Of a DNA stretch of 24,558 bases, positions 23,318 to 24,558 are shown piece after piece. Below the pieces are notes generated by a model. The model saw nothing but the letters and a program-made list of their open reading frames with translations. It did no database searches and had not been told where the DNA came from. The position numbers and the translations under genes were made by a program. This stretch comes from Nitrospinota bacterium (GTDB lineage Bacteria > UBA8248): positions 1 to 24,558 of the forward strand of contig DNYS01000044.1 in the NCBI GenBank assembly GCA_003506735.1, read 5' to 3'. Numbering within the stretch: the stretch's first letter is position 1; the number at the start of each line of letters is the position of its first letter.

Positions 23318-23346
23318 ATTCTAATGTTTTGAGCGTGCCATGTCAA
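23318..23346 (-). promoter_or_regulatory. Near-consensus sigma-70 promoter for dacA
   Basis: On the minus strand TTGACA (23346-23341) matches the -35 consensus in all six bases. A 17-nt spacer follows, then TAGAAT (23323-23318), which matches the -10 in five of six. Transcription would start near 23311, giving a leader of about 95 nt before the dacA ATG. It lies in an AT-rich stretch of an otherwise GC-rich region. Confidence 0.75.
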
Positions 23347-23381
23347 TCAAAAATTCCGGACAAAGATAATTTCAGGCACCA

Positions 23382-23440
23382 GGGGGGGATTTTCCGCGGA
23401 GGGGGGGACCCCCGAACGGGCGGGGCGCCGGCCGCCGGCG
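23382..23440. repeat. G-run cluster with GC hairpin upstream of dapA
   Basis: G7 occurs at 23382-23388 and again at 23401-23407, then GGG (23418-23420) and GGGG (23422-23425): four G-tracts with loops of 12, 10 and 1 nt, a possible but loose G-quadruplex. CGCCGG-CCG-CCGGCG at 23426-23440 is a perfect 6-bp stem with a 3-nt loop. No U-tract follows, so it is not a standard intrinsic terminator. Confidence 0.4.
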
Positions 23441-23604
23441 GCGCGGTGGGGCGGCAATGAATCCGCTAGCGCGGGGATGGGGGGTTTGTTAGGATTCGGC
23501 CCAAGGTCCTTGAAATTGAGGGTTTACTCGATGGAACCGCCCGGGGGTCCGCACTGACGAAGGGAATATCGGGCGCCGCGCCGCGCGGAAAAGCGGCAAA
23601 CCTG

Positions 23605-23610
23605 AGGAGG
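23605..23610 (+). promoter_or_regulatory. Strong ribosome binding site for dapA
   Basis: AGGAGG is a full Shine-Dalgarno match and lies 7 nt before the ATG at 23618, fixing the dapA start. It is the best site in the window. Confidence 0.75.
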
Positions 23611-23617
23611 AACGGCG

Positions 23618-24508
23618 ATGTTTGAAGGCTCCAATGTGGCGATAGTTACTCCCTTCCGGAAAGGAAAGGTGGACGAAGACGGGGTTCGCGCCCTCGTCGA
23701 TTTCCATCTGGAGAACGGCACCCACGGAATCGTCGCCTGCGGGACGACGGGCGAGGCGGCCACCCTCAGCCACGAAGAGCAGGACGGGGTGATCGATCTC
23801 ATCATCAAGCGCGTCGATGGCCGGATTCCCGTGATCGCGGGTTCGGGCTCGAACAGCACCGCCGAGGCGATTCGCCGCACGGGCTTCGCCAAGAAGGCGG
23901 GAGCGGACGGCGCGCTCGTCGTGGTTCCCTACTACAACAAACCCACCCAGGAAGGCCTCTACCTCCATTTCAAGGCGGTGGCCGAATCGACCGATATCCC
24001 CATCGTGGTTTACAACGTTCCGGGCCGGACGGTGATCAGCATCGCCCCCGAGACGGTCGCCCGGCTGGCGGAGATTCCCAACATCGTCGCCATCAAGGAG
24101 GCGAGCGGAAGCCTCCAGATGATTTGCGATGTCATCCACAAATGCCCGGACGATTTCACCGTTCTTTCGGGAGACGATTTCGTGAACCTGCCGCTGATGA
24201 TGATGGGCGGGAAGGGGACCATCTCGGTGACGGCGAACGTCGCGCCCGCCGACGTGGCCGGAATGTGCCAGGCGCAACTGGACGGCGACACCAGCCGGGC
24301 ACTGGAGCTGCACTATAAGATGTGGGAGCTCAACAAGATGATGTTCATCGAGTCGAATCCCATTCCGGCAAAAGCGACGCTTTCGATCATGGGAAAGATT
24401 GGTCTCGAATACAGGCTGCCGCTTTGCCCGCCCTCGGAGGCGAACTTGAAGAAGCTCGAGGCCTTCGCGAAATCCTACGGCCTCGTGGGTGAGGCGGTCA
24501 TGGCCTAA
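23618..24508 (+). CDS. dapA: 4-hydroxy-tetrahydrodipicolinate synthase
   Basis: DapA condenses pyruvate with aspartate semialdehyde, the first step of the diaminopimelate/lysine branch, and feeds peptidoglycan synthesis. The 296-aa product has the usual TIM-barrel length. GTTGEAATLS contains Thr44 and Thr45; YYNKPTQEGL (106-115) has the Tyr of the proton relay; YNVPGRT (132-138) has Tyr132 and Arg137 for substrate binding; and IKEASG gives the Schiff-base Lys160. DDFVNLPLMMMGGKGTISV and NPIPAKA complete the family pattern. A perfect Shine-Dalgarno sequence precedes the ATG. It stands apart from the LPS genes but shares the divergent region with dacA; both serve the cell wall. Confidence 0.96.
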   Translation: MFEGSNVAIVTPFRKGKVDEDGVRALVDFHLENGTHGIVACGTTGEAATLSHEEQDGVIDLIIKRVDGRIPVIAGSGSNSTAEAIRRTGFAKKAGADGALVVVPYYNKPTQEGLYLHFKAVAESTDIPIVVYNVPGRTVISIAPETVARLAEIPNIVAIKEASGSLQMICDVIHKCPDDFTVLSGDDFVNLPLMMMGGKGTISVTANVAPADVAGMCQAQLDGDTSRALELHYKMWELNKMMFIESNPIPAKATLSIMGKIGLEYRLPLCPPSEANLKKLEAFAKSYGLVGEAVMA

Positions 24509-24558
24509 AGGCGGGCGAGAACCGCGAAAGCAGAGCGGGGGGCGGGGGGGGGGGGTGG
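24509..24558. other. Window end after dapA; long G run
   Basis: Nothing recognisable follows dapA. The last 22 bases are nearly all G, including a run of 12 G at 24544-24555. No terminator or start of a new gene is visible. Confidence 0.5.

Larger units (their letters stand above)
23216..23617. other. Divergent intergenic region between dacA and dapA
   Basis: These 402 bp have two parts. The dacA-proximal part (about 23255-23372) is AT-rich compared with the rest of the window and holds a strong minus-strand sigma-70-like promoter at 23318-23346 and two TGCAAAT direct repeats at 23260-23266 and 23273-23279, which would lie in the dacA leader. The dapA-proximal part (about 23380-23600) is very GC-rich, with two G7 runs and a CGCCGG/CCGGCG hairpin. 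GATAAT at 23365-23370 on the plus strand has no matching -35. I found no convincing dapA promoter, riboswitch, small ORF or RNA gene. The dapA ribosome binding site AGGAGG is at 23605-23610. Confidence 0.55.

Noticed and set aside
23272..23460. 62-aa frame in the dacA-dapA intergenic region
   Set aside because: No ribosome binding site, low-complexity Gly-rich end, and it runs through the promoter and hairpin region.

Overview
The window is GC-rich chromosomal DNA of a Gram-negative bacterium and is almost wholly given to making, exporting and finishing lipopolysaccharide (LPS). The lineage cannot be fixed from sequence alone. High GC, separate heptose kinase and adenylyltransferase genes (fused as HldE in enterics), many GTG/TTG starts and a GT2/GT4-rich core locus suggest an uncultured delta-proteobacterium-like or related phylum; this is an impression, not a result.

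Layout. (1) 1-1160, plus strand: tail of an unidentified upstream gene, then lpxK (lipid A 4'-kinase). (2) 4349-1164, minus strand: a SAM methyltransferase, lptF and lptG, the last two being the permease subunits of the LPS export machine; lptG meets lpxK tail to tail with 3 bp between. (3) 4350-4724: a divergent intergenic region with an AT-rich patch and a perfect 20-bp palindrome. (4) 4725-22056, plus strand: one tightly packed run of 17 genes, most joined by ATGA, GTGA or longer stop-start overlaps. In order: waaF-like heptosyltransferase, gmhB, hldA, hldC, waaC-like heptosyltransferase, a nucleotide-sugar epimerase, a YcaR/Trm112-like small protein, a WaaE/KdtX-type GT2, two GT4 transferases, an MsbA-type ABC exporter, a third related GT4, a NodU/CmcH-type carbamoyltransferase, a WaaG-like GT4, another GT4, a short methyltransferase and a WaaL-type O-antigen ligase. 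(5) 23215-22040, minus strand: a D-Ala-D-Ala carboxypeptidase overlapping the ligase end by 17 bp, with a near-consensus sigma-70 promoter about 100 bp upstream. (6) 23618-24508, plus strand: dapA (lysine/diaminopimelate synthesis), preceded by a G-rich, hairpin-rich leader.

How it fits together. gmhB, hldA and hldC make ADP-heptose; the two GT9 enzymes add heptose to Kdo-lipid A; GT2 and GT4 enzymes extend the core; the ABC exporter flips the core-lipid A; carbamoyl and methyl groups may decorate it; the ligase adds a further glycan in the periplasm; LptF/LptG help export the product. The sedoheptulose-7-phosphate isomerase (GmhA) and the heptose 6-epimerase (HldD) are not seen here.

No mobile elements, tRNA/rRNA genes, CRISPR arrays or broken genes were seen. 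The most interesting points are the carbamoyltransferase inside a core operon (a parallel to heptose carbamoylation in Pseudomonas), a GmhB lacking three of four zinc ligands, the absence of HldD with a different epimerase present, a YcaR with Ser in both Cys knuckles, variant EX7E motifs in two of three sister GT4s, and the operon-leader palindrome. I see no wholly new system; the novelty is in the combination and in the residue changes.
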